Shown: piece by piece, positions 26,085 through 35,135 of the stretch | How the letters are laid out: every line of letters starts with the position of its first letter | How positions within the stretch are numbered: position 1 is the first letter of the stretch | NCBI RefSeq assembly: GCF_000724625.1 | Contig: NZ_CP007139.1 | Span: forward strand, 5,146,001 to 5,210,000 | Direction of reading: 5' to 3' | Source of the DNA: Fimbriimonas ginsengisoli Gsoil 348 | GTDB taxonomy: Bacteria; Armatimonadota; Fimbriimonadia; Fimbriimonadales; Fimbriimonadaceae | Length of the DNA stretch: 64,000 nt | Translations under genes and position numbers: made by a program | The notes under the pieces: generated by a model | The model's database searches: none | Seen by the model: only the letters and a program-made list of their open reading frames with translations | Told to the model about the DNA's origin: nothing

Positions 26085-26888
26085 ATGAAGCGTTTCTTCA
26101 ACTGGCTTAAGGCCGTCTTCAACCGCACGATGGACAAGGTCGAGGACCCTGACATCATGCTCGATCAGGCGCGCCGCGATATGCAGGGCGCGCTCGTCTC
26201 TAATAAGGAGAGGGCCGTTCAGGCCATCACCCAAAAGAATCGTCTCCAGATGATGCTGGACGACGAGCGAAAAAAGGCGGCTCAGCTCGAAAGCCAAGCC
26301 ACCATGGCTCTCAAGCAGGGCGACCGCGAGCTCGCGACTCAGTTCATGCGCGAGAAGATGAACCACGACGCGACGATCGCCACGCTCCAGCAGTCGTACG
26401 AGCAAGCCGTGGCGACCGTGGACCAGGTCAAGATCGCGATCAAGCGTCAAGAGGAGGAGGTCCGCAAGAAGACCGCCGAGGCGCTCGCGATGAAGGCCCA
26501 GTGGAAGCAAGCGCAGATCCAGAACTCGATCTCCAAGGCGCTCGAAGGGCTCACCTTTGAGAACCAGTTCGAGGGATTCGGCGCGGCCCAAGAGCGGATC
26601 CGCGAGGCGCAGAGCGAAGCGGCGGCTCGTCAAGAGATGATGGGAACGTCGCTCCAGGGGCGCGTGATGTCGATGGAAGACAAGACGCGCGACATGGAAG
26701 CGGAGAGCGAGCTTGCCAAGCTGGAAGAGCGCCTCGGCCTTCGCCAGCCGGTGACGCCGGTCACCACGGATCAAACGGTTTCCGTCTCCGCGGCTCCCGG
26801 CGCGGTTCCCGCTCCCGCGGAAGCGGCGGCTCAGTCCGAAGCCGAGCGGCAGATCGAAGAGCTCGAGCGACGGCTTAAGGGACAGTAG
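26085..26888 (+). CDS. pspA: PspA/IM30 (ESCRT-III-like membrane-stress protein)
   Basis: 267 residues, almost entirely coiled coil, with the family's N-terminal amphipathic helix (MKRFFNWLKAVFNRTMDKVED) and the signature EDPDIMLDQARRDMQ. Members coat and repair the inner membrane under stress. A Pro/Ala-rich tail (about 222-245) and a terminal helix EAERQIEELERRLKG extend it beyond E. coli PspA (222 aa), resembling Vipp1-like C-terminal extensions. No pspF, pspB or pspC is nearby. A perfect palindromic terminator follows the stop by 4 bp. Confidence 0.88.
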   Translation: MKRFFNWLKAVFNRTMDKVEDPDIMLDQARRDMQGALVSNKERAVQAITQKNRLQMMLDDERKKAAQLESQATMALKQGDRELATQFMREKMNHDATIATLQQSYEQAVATVDQVKIAIKRQEEEVRKKTAEALAMKAQWKQAQIQNSISKALEGLTFENQFEGFGAAQERIREAQSEAAARQEMMGTSLQGRVMSMEDKTRDMEAESELAKLEERLGLRQPVTPVTTDQTVSVSAAPGAVPAPAEAAAQSEAERQIEELERRLKGQ

Positions 26889-26892
26889 TCGA

Positions 26893-26948
26893 ATAAAAAC
26901 GACAAGGGTGGCGGAACCGGCCGGTTCCGCCACCCTTGTCGTTTTTAT
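26893..26948 (+). terminator. Perfect 56-bp palindromic terminator after pspA
   Basis: Arms of 28 bp with no spacer: ATAAAAACGACAAGGG... meets its exact complement ending CGTTTTTAT. Flanking A5 and T5 tracts give it terminator form on both strands. Confidence 0.88.
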
Positions 26949-26961
26949 GGATCGTGTGGGA

Positions 26962-26967
26962 TACCAT
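26962..26967 (+). promoter_or_regulatory. -10-like box of a predicted leaderless promoter
   Basis: TACCAT ends 7 nt before ATG 26975. Confidence 0.45.
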
Positions 26968-26974
26968 ACGGTTC

Positions 26975-27550
26975 ATGAACCGAGTTTCCGCAGTTGCTCT
27001 TCTCACGATCGTCGCCATGGCTTCGGCATTTGGCCAAAGAGGAGAGGGAGCGCGGATTGCGATCAAGAGGGCGCTCGATCCGGCGGCGGCGACGATTCCG
27101 AAAACGCCGGTGAAGACGACCGTCGAAGATCTACTGGCGGCGGTGCGGCCCCCGGCCCTACAGCCGGATTCAAAGGGAGCGGAGTACCAGAACCGCCGGA
27201 TCGGGCCGCTGGAGAATACGATGTGGCAGGTGACCGCCACCATCAAGCAGATCATCCTGCGAGCGGACGGCGACTACTATATGGTGATCGAGGGCGCGTC
27301 GGGCGCGCGTACGGTCGTCGAGGTTCCGGACCCGCGGCTCTGCCCCAAGAGCAAGCTGATCAAGCAGATTCAGCATGTGCGGAACATGCTCGCCAAGCGG
27401 TTCGGGCCGACTCCGATGCCGCAGGACGTTAATCAAAAGGCGACGATCACCGGGGTCGGGTTCTTCGGAATGCAAGGGCGCAGCCTGCAAGGGCGGCAGA
27501 ACAACGGAGCCCGTCTGATGCCCGGCATCGACATTTCGTTCGATAAGTAA
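26975..27550 (+). CDS. Exported hypothetical protein
   Basis: 191 residues from ATG 26975. Signal peptide MNRVSAVALLTIVAMASAFG. The rest contains a likely small beta-barrel: WQVTATIKQIILRADGDYYMVIEGASGARTVVEVPD, then a helix, then QKATITGVGFFGMQGRS, an arrangement that recalls OB-fold-like exported domains of unknown function. No catalytic motif. Its own promoter follows the pspA terminator, so it is probably transcribed separately. Confidence 0.7.
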   Translation: MNRVSAVALLTIVAMASAFGQRGEGARIAIKRALDPAAATIPKTPVKTTVEDLLAAVRPPALQPDSKGAEYQNRRIGPLENTMWQVTATIKQIILRADGDYYMVIEGASGARTVVEVPDPRLCPKSKLIKQIQHVRNMLAKRFGPTPMPQDVNQKATITGVGFFGMQGRSLQGRQNNGARLMPGIDISFDK

Positions 27551-27563
27551 ACGCCGATCGTGG

Positions 27564-27661
27564 CACTGGCATCTTGCCAGTGGGTCCCAAGGGCATCCCT
27601 GCCCTTGGGACCATTCACACGACCAGGATGGTCGTTAAGGTTCATCGGCTGGGAGCCGATG
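27564..27661. repeat. Array of four short palindromes (family A)
   Basis: Consecutive hairpins CACTGGCATCTTGCCAGTG (27564-27582), a 30-bp palindrome with arms GGTCCCAAGGGC (27583-27612), GACCAGGATGGTC (27621-27633) and CATCGGCTGGGAGCCGATG (27643-27661). They lie between convergent stops; none has a T-tract. Confidence 0.8.
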
Positions 27662-27686
27662 CTACTTCACCTCCGCAGTTAAGCGA

Positions 27687-28454
27687 TCACCACTTTTCGT
27701 CGCCGTTGTCCAGCCAGGGGAACCACTGGGGCATGTTGAGCGTGTCGACGGTATTGATGTCGGCGGGCCATCCCGAAGTGGGGAGCGACTTGTACGATGC
27801 CGGCATCTTGCGGTACCTCGCGTGGGTGTCCGCGAAGACGTAGTTGGAACCGCCCAAGTGCCTGTCCAAGATCGAGTGGCCGTCGGGCGCCTTCCAGCGA
27901 TTCGGGGCCATTAGCTCATAGTGAGAGTTCGACTGGCTCTCGATGATGAAGACCTTGCTCGAGGGGGTCGTGATCGAACCCATATCGCCGCCGGTCAACG
28001 AGAAAAAGTTGCCGGTCGGCTTTTTGAAGAAGAACTGGTTGAGGGCGTAGCTAAGCGGCTTACCGGTTACCTTCACTCCACTTCCCTTCGGCCAGTCGGC
28101 CGCGCCGCTGTTGTCGTCGGGGCACTTGAACATGTCCACGTTCTTGGTGTAGGGCAGGAGGAGGTCGGCCCAGTTCAGCTCGGCCTTCCCTTCGCCGGCG
28201 TGCCAGGCGAAGACGGTGAAAGGAGGTCCGACATAGGTCGACGGGTAGTTGGCCATCGGCAACATGTCGTCGCTATCGCTCACGTACAGGTACAGGCCGG
28301 TGCCGGTCTGCTTACCGTTGCTGAGGCACTGGGTCTTCTTAGCCGATTCCTTCGCCTGGGCGAAGACCGGGAAGAGGATAGCGGCAAGGATCGCGATGAT
28401 CGCGATGACGACGAGGAGTTCGATCAGAGTAAATGCTCGGCGGACGGATTGCAT
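27687..28454 (-). CDS. Type IV pseudopilin, DUF1559 / H-X9-DG-like
   Basis: 255 residues. The prepilin-peptidase leader and hydrophobic helix RRAFTLIELLVVIAIIAILAAILFPVFAQA are textbook. The globular part carries DNSGAADWPKG, SNSHYELMAPNRW and the C-terminal HLGGSNYVFADTHARY, which corresponds to the 'H-X9-DG' signature but has DT instead of DG. Such proteins are expanded in Planctomycetes and Armatimonadota; they are assembled or exported through a type II secretion or type IV pilus machine, none of which is encoded here. -10 TACAAT lies at 28483-28488 on the minus strand. Confidence 0.88.
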   Translation of the reverse strand: MQSVRRAFTLIELLVVIAIIAILAAILFPVFAQAKESAKKTQCLSNGKQTGTGLYLYVSDSDDMLPMANYPSTYVGPPFTVFAWHAGEGKAELNWADLLLPYTKNVDMFKCPDDNSGAADWPKGSGVKVTGKPLSYALNQFFFKKPTGNFFSLTGGDMGSITTPSSKVFIIESQSNSHYELMAPNRWKAPDGHSILDRHLGGSNYVFADTHARYRKMPASYKSLPTSGWPADINTVDTLNMPQWFPWLDNGDEKW

Positions 28455-28547
28455 AAAGAATCACCGGGGAAAAAGACAGCCCATTGTATCGTAGGGCCGG
28501 AAATATGACGGGGCGTGGTGGCGAAAAGTGCGCGGGAATCGGCGTGG

Positions 28548-28613
28548 CATGGGCGGCCCGCCCATGTGGCGAACGTAAGTTCGCCATCCGGAGGGAGCCG
28601 CTCTGGAGAGCGG
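28548..28613. repeat. Array of short palindromes (family A)
   Basis: CATGGGCGGCCCGCCCATG (28548-28566), TGGCGAACGTAAGTTCGCCA (28567-28586) and CCGCTCTGGAGAGCGG (28598-28613), the last nested in outer arms ATCCGGA / TCCGGAT. As at 4645-4823, the array is directly followed by a family B element. Confidence 0.75.
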
Positions 28614-28628
28614 CGGTCCTTCCGGATC

Positions 28629-28701
28629 GGACTCCCTCACCCCCAACCCCCTCTCCCTCGTTCGGCACGAACATCCGAAGGAGGGAGAGGGGGCTCGGAG
28701 A
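28629..28701 (+). repeat. Dispersed palindromic element, family B, copy 3
   Basis: Begins CTCCCTCACCCCCAACCCCC and closes GGAGGGAGAGGGGGCTCGG. Core CACCCCCAACCCCCT and GGGGGCT...GG are shared with copies 1 and 2; the arms (CTCTCCCTC/GAGGGAGAG) and the loop are different, with compensating changes that keep the stem. It ends one base before the complement of the protease stop codon. Confidence 0.8.
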
Positions 28702-28702
28702 G

Positions 28703-31700
28703 TTACTTGGTTTGCGACATTAGCACCTCGATCGCTTTATCGAGTTGCGGGTCCTTCCCGGCAAAGTATTCCTCCGGGGTGATCTGGACGTCGTAGTCCG
28801 GGATCACGCCGTTATCTTCGAGCGGGGTTCCGTCGAGCCGGTACGCGCCCGTGCCGGGGAGGCGGATGCTGGTGCCGTCTACCAGGCGGCCACCGCCGGT
28901 GTAGATGACGTAGCCGGGAGTGGGGCGGCCCACCAAGGTCGCCAGCTTGCGCGACTTCATCGCCGCCGGGAACATCTCGGCGTTGGAGTAGCTCGACTCC
29001 GCCATCATCACGACCATCGGAACTCCCAACGCTTGCCCCGGGCCGAGCTGCAGCGGCTCGTCTCGAACTTGGTAGTAGGAGTTCGGCTGACGCTCCAGCA
29101 CGTCGATGATTCGGTCGGAGGTGTTGCCGCCGCCGTTGTTTCGGACGTCGATGATCAGCCCCTTCTTCCCTTCGGCGTATTGCCAGACCTGCTGGTTGAA
29201 CCGCTGGAACTCACCCTCGCCCATACCGGCGATGTGAACGTACGTTAGCCGGCCGCCCGACTTCTCCTCGACGTACTTGCGCCGAGCTTCGAGCCGGTTC
29301 CCCTGCACGATGCCCGCGAAGGCGCCCGAGCTGATCGCCCGGTACTTCACTTCACGCGTTTTGCCGTCGGCCCCTTGGACCTGCAGAGTCAGCTCACGGC
29401 CCACCTGCTCGTTCAGCACATCCCGGTAGAGCACCTCGTCCGGCAAGACGTCCTTGCCGTTGATCTTGAGGACGATCTCGCCTGGAGACAGCTTCGACTT
29501 AGCGTAGCTGCCGGGTGACCGGGCCGGAACATCCTTGATCTTGATCCCCGGGCCGGGATAGGAGTAGTCGAACGTAAACCCGAGGTGGGCGCTCGTCTGG
29601 CTGCTCGGATTCCCCGGCGCCGCCGAAACTTCCGAGTGCGAGGACTCGAGCTCGCCCACGAGCATGTTCAGCACCGTCGCCATCTCGTTTCGGTGACCGA
29701 TCGACGGCAGATACTTCCGGTATCGGTCGCGGAGCGCGGTCCAGTTGCGGCCGTGGAAATTAGGATCGTAGAACCGGCGGTTGTAGGTGCGCCAGAACTC
29801 GTTGAAAGCGGCCTCCCGCTCTTTGCGGAGGTCGTGGGTCCAATCGGCGCGGAAGGTGGTGACGTTGACCGGCGTTCCCGGTTGGTGGATCTCGACGATG
29901 GCGGGGAGACCCGATCGAAGCGCCACCACCTTGGTCTGGTCGTCGTTCCAAGTGATGGCGTTGAAGCCGCCGCTGTTGGTTACCTTCCGGGGCTCGTCGC
30001 CGTTAAAGGGGGCCTTCCATAAGTCGCCGCTGTTCAAGAAGTACAGGGCGCCATCGGCCGGGTCCACCAGAATTTCGCTCTGGACCGGCATGTTGAGGAA
30101 CTGCCGGGGGCGGCTCTCGATGTCGTCGAAATCGATGTCGACTTTCACCGGGCCGGTCGGCTTCGTGTACTTCAGATCGAGCTCGGTCGTCGGCACATCC
30201 TCCGGATGAAGAGCGACCAGGTAGACGGCATCCCCGCTTCGGTTGCTCCGGAAGAGGAGATACTTGCCATCGGGGGTAAAGGTCGGCTGAGTGTGCTGGG
30301 CGCTTAGCTTGGTGATGTTGGTCGACTTGCCGGTGGTCGTGTCGAACACGTAAATGTTTTGCGTCGACTCCCAGTAGTAGTAACCGGATCGGAGCAGCGT
30401 CTCGGAGTACGCGACGTAGCGCCCGTCGGGCGACCAGTTATAGAACTTGGAATCTCCGGGATGGCTGATGACCCGCGTCGGAGTTCCGCCGATGACGGGA
30501 ACGGTGAAAAGGCCGCCATCCTTGCCGGTCATCCAGAAGCTGACCTTGGTTTTATCGGGCGTCAGGCGAAGCTGCTCGACGTCGGCATCGGCGTTGGTGA
30601 TTGCGGTGACCGCCTTCGTCTCGGTGTTCATCGAGTAGAGCCGCTCGGCTCCGTTACGGTCGCTCACGAAGAAGAGCGTCTTGTTGTCCGGCGCCCAGAG
30701 CGGTTGCTCGTCCGTGCCGGCCCAGTCGGTGAGCTGCACCGCATCGTCGGCGTTCGGCCCCTTTCCTTTCTTGGTCGGCACGAGCCACAGCTCGCTGCGG
30801 ACCTGGACCACGAACTTATCTCCCTTCGGCGAGAGAGCCGCGTCTTCCGCGCCATTGGTAAGCACGAGCCGCTCTTCCTGGGTCGTTTTGTCGTCGATGC
30901 TGGCGGTGAGGGCGATCTTTTGGGGCGTTTTGCCGCCGGCCATCAGATAGACGTCACCGTCATCCTCGAAAGCGACCGCGTCCGATTTACTGGCTGCCGT
31001 GAGGAACCGGGCGGGGGCTCCGATAAAACTGGTGAGTCGGCGGGCGCCGCCGTTCATAGCGACGGCGTAAACGTTCGGGGTGCGGTTGACGTTATCGACG
31101 TTCTTCCCCACGCTCTTGCCGATCGGCGCGGTCGACGGGGTCTTCTCGGTGACGGTGATCGTATAGACCGACTTGCCGTCCGGGAACGGGTTTGGCCAGA
31201 GATGCTGGAATCCGGTGTCCCGGATCTTCTCCCGCTTCTGGGTCGTCAGGTCGTACCGCCAGAGCTGGGCGGCCGCCGAACCCTGGTACCGCGAGCGGAC
31301 CCAGGGGAAGCCGAACCGGTTGTAAACGATCGACTTGCCGTCCGGCAAGAACCGGGGATTGCTGACCGGCATCATGTCCAACATCAGCCGGTTTGCCCGG
31401 CCGTTGGTTACGTCGATGGTGTAGAAGCCGTTATTGCTGTCGTCGCGGGTCGTCCGGATCAGGATCGTTTTGCCGTCCGGCGACCAGTCGCTCGGGATGT
31501 CGCTTCCGGAGTGGTAGGTAAGCCGCCGGGTCTGTCCGCCGCCGGCCGGAACGATGTACACATCCCAGTTACCGCTTCGGTTGGATGCGAATGCGACGTA
31601 CTTTCCGTCGGGAGACCAGATCGGATTGTCGTCCATCTCGACATGGTTAGTGAGAGGGACGGCTTTGCCGCCCGACGAGGGGGCCACCCAAATGTCACCC

Positions 31701-31849
31701 TGATAGCTAAACGCGAGCTGCGTGCCGTCGGGGCTAAGAGCGAGAGAGCGGGCGCCTACCAACGGAGAGGCTTGGGGCGGCGGCAACTGCGCCGCCGCGA
31801 AACCGCTCAGCGAGGCGAAGAATAACGCGCTGAATGAGATACGAAACAT
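28703..31849 (-). CDS. Tricorn-type protease (beta-propeller, PDZ, S41 serine peptidase)
   Basis: About 1048 residues from ATG 31849, with a signal peptide (MFRISFSALFFASLSGFAAAQ); a GTG or ATG seven codons further out is less likely. Residues ~25-660 are WD40/TolB-like propeller repeats with recurring WSPDGKYVAF and LSPKGD motifs. Then come a helical C1-like region (FNEFWRTYNRRFYDPNFHGRNW), the conserved ELESSHSE with the tricorn catalytic His position, a PDZ domain (about 790-860) and the S41 core with LIIDVRNNGGGN and the nucleophile region MMAESSYSNAEMFP. Tricorns degrade peptides; the signal peptide indicates a periplasmic role here. Close to full length for the family. Confidence 0.9.
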   Translation of the reverse strand: MFRISFSALFFASLSGFAAAQLPPPQASPLVGARSLALSPDGTQLAFSYQGDIWVAPSSGGKAVPLTNHVEMDDNPIWSPDGKYVAFASNRSGNWDVYIVPAGGGQTRRLTYHSGSDIPSDWSPDGKTILIRTTRDDSNNGFYTIDVTNGRANRLMLDMMPVSNPRFLPDGKSIVYNRFGFPWVRSRYQGSAAAQLWRYDLTTQKREKIRDTGFQHLWPNPFPDGKSVYTITVTEKTPSTAPIGKSVGKNVDNVNRTPNVYAVAMNGGARRLTSFIGAPARFLTAASKSDAVAFEDDGDVYLMAGGKTPQKIALTASIDDKTTQEERLVLTNGAEDAALSPKGDKFVVQVRSELWLVPTKKGKGPNADDAVQLTDWAGTDEQPLWAPDNKTLFFVSDRNGAERLYSMNTETKAVTAITNADADVEQLRLTPDKTKVSFWMTGKDGGLFTVPVIGGTPTRVISHPGDSKFYNWSPDGRYVAYSETLLRSGYYYWESTQNIYVFDTTTGKSTNITKLSAQHTQPTFTPDGKYLLFRSNRSGDAVYLVALHPEDVPTTELDLKYTKPTGPVKVDIDFDDIESRPRQFLNMPVQSEILVDPADGALYFLNSGDLWKAPFNGDEPRKVTNSGGFNAITWNDDQTKVVALRSGLPAIVEIHQPGTPVNVTTFRADWTHDLRKEREAAFNEFWRTYNRRFYDPNFHGRNWTALRDRYRKYLPSIGHRNEMATVLNMLVGELESSHSEVSAAPGNPSSQTSAHLGFTFDYSYPGPGIKIKDVPARSPGSYAKSKLSPGEIVLKINGKDVLPDEVLYRDVLNEQVGRELTLQVQGADGKTREVKYRAISSGAFAGIVQGNRLEARRKYVEEKSGGRLTYVHIAGMGEGEFQRFNQQVWQYAEGKKGLIIDVRNNGGGNTSDRIIDVLERQPNSYYQVRDEPLQLGPGQALGVPMVVMMAESSYSNAEMFPAAMKSRKLATLVGRPTPGYVIYTGGGRLVDGTSIRLPGTGAYRLDGTPLEDNGVIPDYDVQITPEEYFAGKDPQLDKAIEVLMSQTK

Positions 31850-31906
31850 AGGATAGATACCGTTATACACGCCAAGGCCCCTCTCTTCGCGGCATCGCTA
31901 TCGCGG

Positions 31907-31912
31907 TACCCT
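31907..31912 (+). promoter_or_regulatory. -10-like box of a predicted leaderless promoter
   Basis: TACCCT ends 6 nt before ATG 31919, the start of the zinc-ribbon / unknown / hisF operon. Confidence 0.55.
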
Positions 31913-31918
31913 CTTGCG

Positions 31919-32131
31919 ATGCGATTGAACAGCGAAGGAATCCGGCGGGACGAGCTGGCTTTCACGCTGAGGAACCGGTACAAGGTGCAGAGCGCTCGGA
32001 GAATCGACGCTTGCCTCCTCTGTCGCCGGCCCCATGTTAATGAGGCGGCGCTCTGCGACGTCTGCTACAGCACCCTAGAGGGCGAGGAGCTGGAGCTGGC
32101 CACCTGCTGGCTTCGCGGCACCGCGCCATGA
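31919..32131 (+). CDS. Small zinc-ribbon-like protein
   Basis: 70 residues. Two CxxC pairs (CLLC at about 33-36 and CDVC at about 47-50) separated by RRPHVNEAAL form a probable single zinc ribbon; the N-terminal part is basic (RLNSEGIRRDELAFTLRNRYK). No further domain. It overlaps the next gene by ATGA, so the three-gene run to hisF is probably one transcript. Function unknown; nucleic acid or protein binding is only inference from the zinc ribbon. Confidence 0.7.
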   Translation: MRLNSEGIRRDELAFTLRNRYKVQSARRIDACLLCRRPHVNEAALCDVCYSTLEGEELELATCWLRGTAP

Positions 32132-32961
32132 CCGCGCTCTACCTGCTCCTCGGATTCGTCTTCGGCATCGTGGCCAGTTACCTGCTGGTAAGCCGGAAGC
32201 CGAAGAATCCCTACCTCGCGACGACCGAGTACTGGGTCTATCTGCCCGGCGAAAAGATGCCGGACCAGAACGCAATGATGGACCGAACCATCGGCAAAAA
32301 CCCTTACTCCCACCGGGGTCGCGCGGCGGTAGGCACGGCAGAGGGGTTGATCTTTTCGGACGTTCGGCTGCATATCGCTTTAGTTCTTCGGAAAAAGAAT
32401 CCACACGCGTTTCGTCCCGATCTCTTTGCGGGAGCGGATGCGAGCGCGGAAGCATTGAACGCGCTTGCCGAGGCAAACGCTTTCGTCAAGATCCGCTACA
32501 TCAGCGAGGATCCTTTGAAAGACGCGCGGCACCTCCAGTTCCTTCCTCACCTTGTTGACGCGGTGGCGGAACTTGGCGAGGCGAAGCTGATCTACGATGT
32601 GAGCTCCGAGTCGCTAATGATGCGCGCGGAACTCGAGGATGTACTGCGTAACCAAGCCGACGTCTCCGGCCCGGATGTGCATGCGAGGGTCTTGTGGAAA
32701 CCGGAGCTGGACAACGGCCACGCGGAGACCCGCGGCCTAGTAAAGGTCGGGCATAAGGAGCTGAAGACGCCTTCTACACCGACCGATCAGCGGGTGCTCG
32801 TTCGGATGGTTCTCGAGGAGACGATCCGGCGGATCTGGTCGAACCCGATCCTTCCGGAGAGCTTGGAAGTCGAGGCGTTCGACGACCGGTTCCGGGTTAT
32901 CTTCGAACCGGCTAAAGATACGTTTACCAGGGTGCGAATAATGAGGCTTCGTTCGGTATGA
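32128..32961 (+). CDS. Membrane-anchored hypothetical protein
   Basis: 277 residues: one N-terminal membrane helix ([21 protein letters not shown]), a basic stop-transfer (SRKPK) and a cytosolic alpha/beta domain of about 240 residues. Recognisable features are only local: a histidine-rich [20 protein letters not shown] and a basic end [11 protein letters not shown] do not recognise the family. It is overlapped by 4 bp at both ends (zinc ribbon upstream, hisF downstream), so tight translational coupling is expected. Confidence 0.7.
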   Translation: MTALYLLLGFVFGIVASYLLVSRKPKNPYLATTEYWVYLPGEKMPDQNAMMDRTIGKNPYSHRGRAAVGTAEGLIFSDVRLHIALVLRKKNPHAFRPDLFAGADASAEALNALAEANAFVKIRYISEDPLKDARHLQFLPHLVDAVAELGEAKLIYDVSSESLMMRAELEDVLRNQADVSGPDVHARVLWKPELDNGHAETRGLVKVGHKELKTPSTPTDQRVLVRMVLEETIRRIWSNPILPESLEVEAFDDRFRVIFEPAKDTFTRVRIMRLRSV

Positions 32962-33719
32962 CTTCAGTGCGGCTTATTCCGTGCCTCGACATCAAGGATG
33001 GGCGGGTGGTGAAGGGGGTCAACTTCATCGGCCTCCGCGACGCCGGCGATCCGGTGGAGCTCGCCAAGTTCTACGACGCTGAAGGGGCCGACGAGCTGGT
33101 GTTCCTGGATATCACCGCGTCCCACGAGTCGCGAGCGCCGGTCATCGCGCTGGCCGAACGCGTAGCGGAACAGGTTTTCATCCCGTTCACCGTGGGCGGG
33201 GGTCTACGGCGTGTCGAGGATATTCGAGAGGCGCTCCTGGCCGGGGCGGATAAGGTTTCGCTCAATACGGCGGCGATCCAGAATCCGGAGCTGGTGACCG
33301 AAGCCTCGAACCGGTTCGGCGCGCAATGCATCGTCACCGCCATCGACGCGCGGAAGCGGCCGGGTGGAGGGTGGGAAGTCTTCACCCACGGGGGCCGAAA
33401 ACCGACCGGTCTCGATGCCGTGGAATGGGCAAGGGAAACCGTCCGCCGCGGATCCGGCGAGATCTTGCTCACGAGCATGGACGGCGACGGCACCCAGGCC
33501 GGCTACGACCTTGAGTTGACAAAAGCGGTAAGCGAAGCCGTCAACGTCCCCGTAATCGCCAGCGGCGGCGCGGGAACGGCTCAGCATCTTGTCGACGCCG
33601 TCCGCGACGGCCGAGCCGACGCGGTGCTATTGGCAAGTATCGTGCACGACGGTCTTTACAAAATCCGCGACCTAAAGGCGCACATGGCCGAGTCGGGTTT
33701 GCCGATGCGCCTCGTCTAG
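32958..33719 (+). CDS. hisF: Imidazole glycerol phosphate synthase, cyclase subunit HisF
   Basis: TIM barrel that joins PRFAR and ammonia from HisH to give imidazole glycerol phosphate in histidine synthesis. 253 residues. The catalytic Asp is in [19 protein letters not shown] (about residue 11), the second in [21 protein letters not shown], and phosphate-binding loops [16 protein letters not shown] and [11 protein letters not shown] are present. It stands apart from other his genes and is coupled to the membrane-anchored protein upstream by ATGA. Confidence 0.97.
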   Translation: MTSVRLIPCLDIKDGRVVKGVNFIGLRDAGDPVELAKFYDAEGADELVFLDITASHESRAPVIALAERVAEQVFIPFTVGGGLRRVEDIREALLAGADKVSLNTAAIQNPELVTEASNRFGAQCIVTAIDARKRPGGGWEVFTHGGRKPTGLDAVEWARETVRRGSGEILLTSMDGDGTQAGYDLELTKAVSEAVNVPVIASGGAGTAQHLVDAVRDGRADAVLLASIVHDGLYKIRDLKAHMAESGLPMRLV

Positions 33720-33798
33720 CCCACCCGCCTTCCGTCCAAAAATAGACGTTACGGCTGCGATTCCGTCCCGTCAGAATCTATGCTATTGTTACTTACGT

Positions 33799-35016
33799 AT
33801 GACTCTCGTGGTCGCAATCGTGTTGGCTGCGTTGGCGATCGCCTCGTTGCGGTGGGCCGCTATCGCGGAAAAAGAGTCGCTTGCCAAGGCGGTAGCCGGC
33901 GCGGGCTGGAGCTTCCTCGCTCCGATGAGCTTGGTACTGTTCTTCTACGCCGCGCTCATCCGATGGGCGGAGAGCCACTCCGGCGACACTGCAACTCTGG
34001 GCCAGCTTCGCCGAATCGCGGAAACGTTCGAGGCTCTTGAATCGAATAAGATCCTGAGCGTCATCCGCCTTGGCGGCGCAACGGGGTTCGGAATTCTGGT
34101 GGTTCTCGCGGTGCTCCAGATCGTGGTTCGGCGTCACGGCGAACTCGCCGCCAACGCCTATAAGACCATCGGCCGGTACAAGAAGCTCGTATCCTTCGGC
34201 TTCTCCGTCATCACCTTCCTTACGTGCTTCACGCTCTTCGACGGCGAATCGAAGGCGTTCTCCCAAGATCTCAGTCTTCACCTGAAGGAAGCTCACTCGA
34301 AGCTGGAGGGGTTCCGAGAAAGGGCGCAGGAGGCAGCCGAGGATGCGGCGATCGCGGACGTCTACCGCTCCGCTCAAGTCAATCGACCGGTGGCTGGCGA
34401 GGTAGATAGAAAGCGACAGGGCCTGGCCGCGCGAACCGCGAGCTACGAGCGTGACCGACGAACGTACGAGCTCGACTTTGGCGGGACTCACCCCGAGGCA
34501 GCACCAGTCGAGGCGTCGCCGGCGCCCACCTATCGCGCGGCGGCGCCTCCTCCCCCGGCCGCGGTACCGGATACGCGGAACGAAGACCTCACGATTCGGC
34601 AGGTGGAGCAGGCCGATCGCGAGATGGCCGACGTGGAAGCTAAGGCGCAAGTCGAGGTTGCCGAAGCAGAGCACTCGGTGTTGGCGACGAAGATTCCGAC
34701 CGGGGCAATGAAGCTCGCTCTCAATCCTAAGCTGAAGCTTCTCTACGCCAGTATCGCCGGCAATTTCCCTTTGCTCAAGGAGATCCTGGAGGCGGTAGGC
34801 GAGGTCGTCGTCGACCGGTTGGGAGAACGCCTGGACAAGATCTCAGAACGATTTGTTGAAGGCGTGCTTGGGCGAGACAAGAAAGTGGACCTGATCGAGG
34901 AAGCCCATGCGGCGGCGACGGAATCCATCGCCGCTCCGGCCAGTGCGGCTCTCGCATCGGCGCTAAGTCCGAGAGCGGCGAATTGGACCGCGCCGGTGTG
35001 TCGCTCTCCGCAATAG
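33799..35016 (+). CDS. Hypothetical membrane protein with coiled coil
   Basis: 405 residues, unrecognised. Three or four hydrophobic segments at about 1-20, 35-55, 90-112 and 130-148, then a long charged coiled coil (SKLEGFRERAQEAAEDAAIADVYR), a Pro/Ala linker (VEASPAPTYRAAAPPPPAAVP), a second coiled coil (VEQADREMADVEAKAQVEVAEAEHS) and a helical tail. The last ~25 residues (ALSPRAANWTAPVCRSPQ) look less protein-like than the reading one base back, which continues to 35102; see the separate entry. Paired with the unknown gene at 35136. Confidence 0.6.
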   Translation: MTLVVAIVLAALAIASLRWAAIAEKESLAKAVAGAGWSFLAPMSLVLFFYAALIRWAESHSGDTATLGQLRRIAETFEALESNKILSVIRLGGATGFGILVVLAVLQIVVRRHGELAANAYKTIGRYKKLVSFGFSVITFLTCFTLFDGESKAFSQDLSLHLKEAHSKLEGFRERAQEAAEDAAIADVYRSAQVNRPVAGEVDRKRQGLAARTASYERDRRTYELDFGGTHPEAAPVEASPAPTYRAAAPPPPAAVPDTRNEDLTIRQVEQADREMADVEAKAQVEVAEAEHSVLATKIPTGAMKLALNPKLKLLYASIAGNFPLLKEILEAVGEVVVDRLGERLDKISERFVEGVLGRDKKVDLIEEAHAAATESIAAPASAALASALSPRAANWTAPVCRSPQ

Positions 35017-35102
35017 AAGCTCCCTTGACCGCCGAGCGCCAAGCAGCCAACCGGCGCGTCAAGTCCGAATACGAGCCGTTAGCCGACAGATTCCGCAAGT
35101 AA
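34980..35102 (+). other. Protein-like frame after the 33799 gene (possible frameshifted tail)
   Basis: In the -1 frame relative to the upstream gene, 34980-35102 reads GELDRAGVSLSAIEAPLTAE and continues with a charged helix ending SEYEPLADRFRK and TAA. Composition (Ala, Glu, Arg, Lys) is like the upstream protein's helices. Either the upstream gene really ends here after a frameshift, or a short overlapping ORF starts at GTG 34998. Confidence 0.35.
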
Positions 35103-35135
35103 TGGACCGGTCTCGTTGAGGAGAAGAAAGCGGGG

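Noticed and set aside
30359-31825. 488-codon plus-strand ORF opposite the tricorn-type protease
   Set aside because: Shadow of the repetitive, GC-rich propeller-encoding gene; no conserved domains seen.
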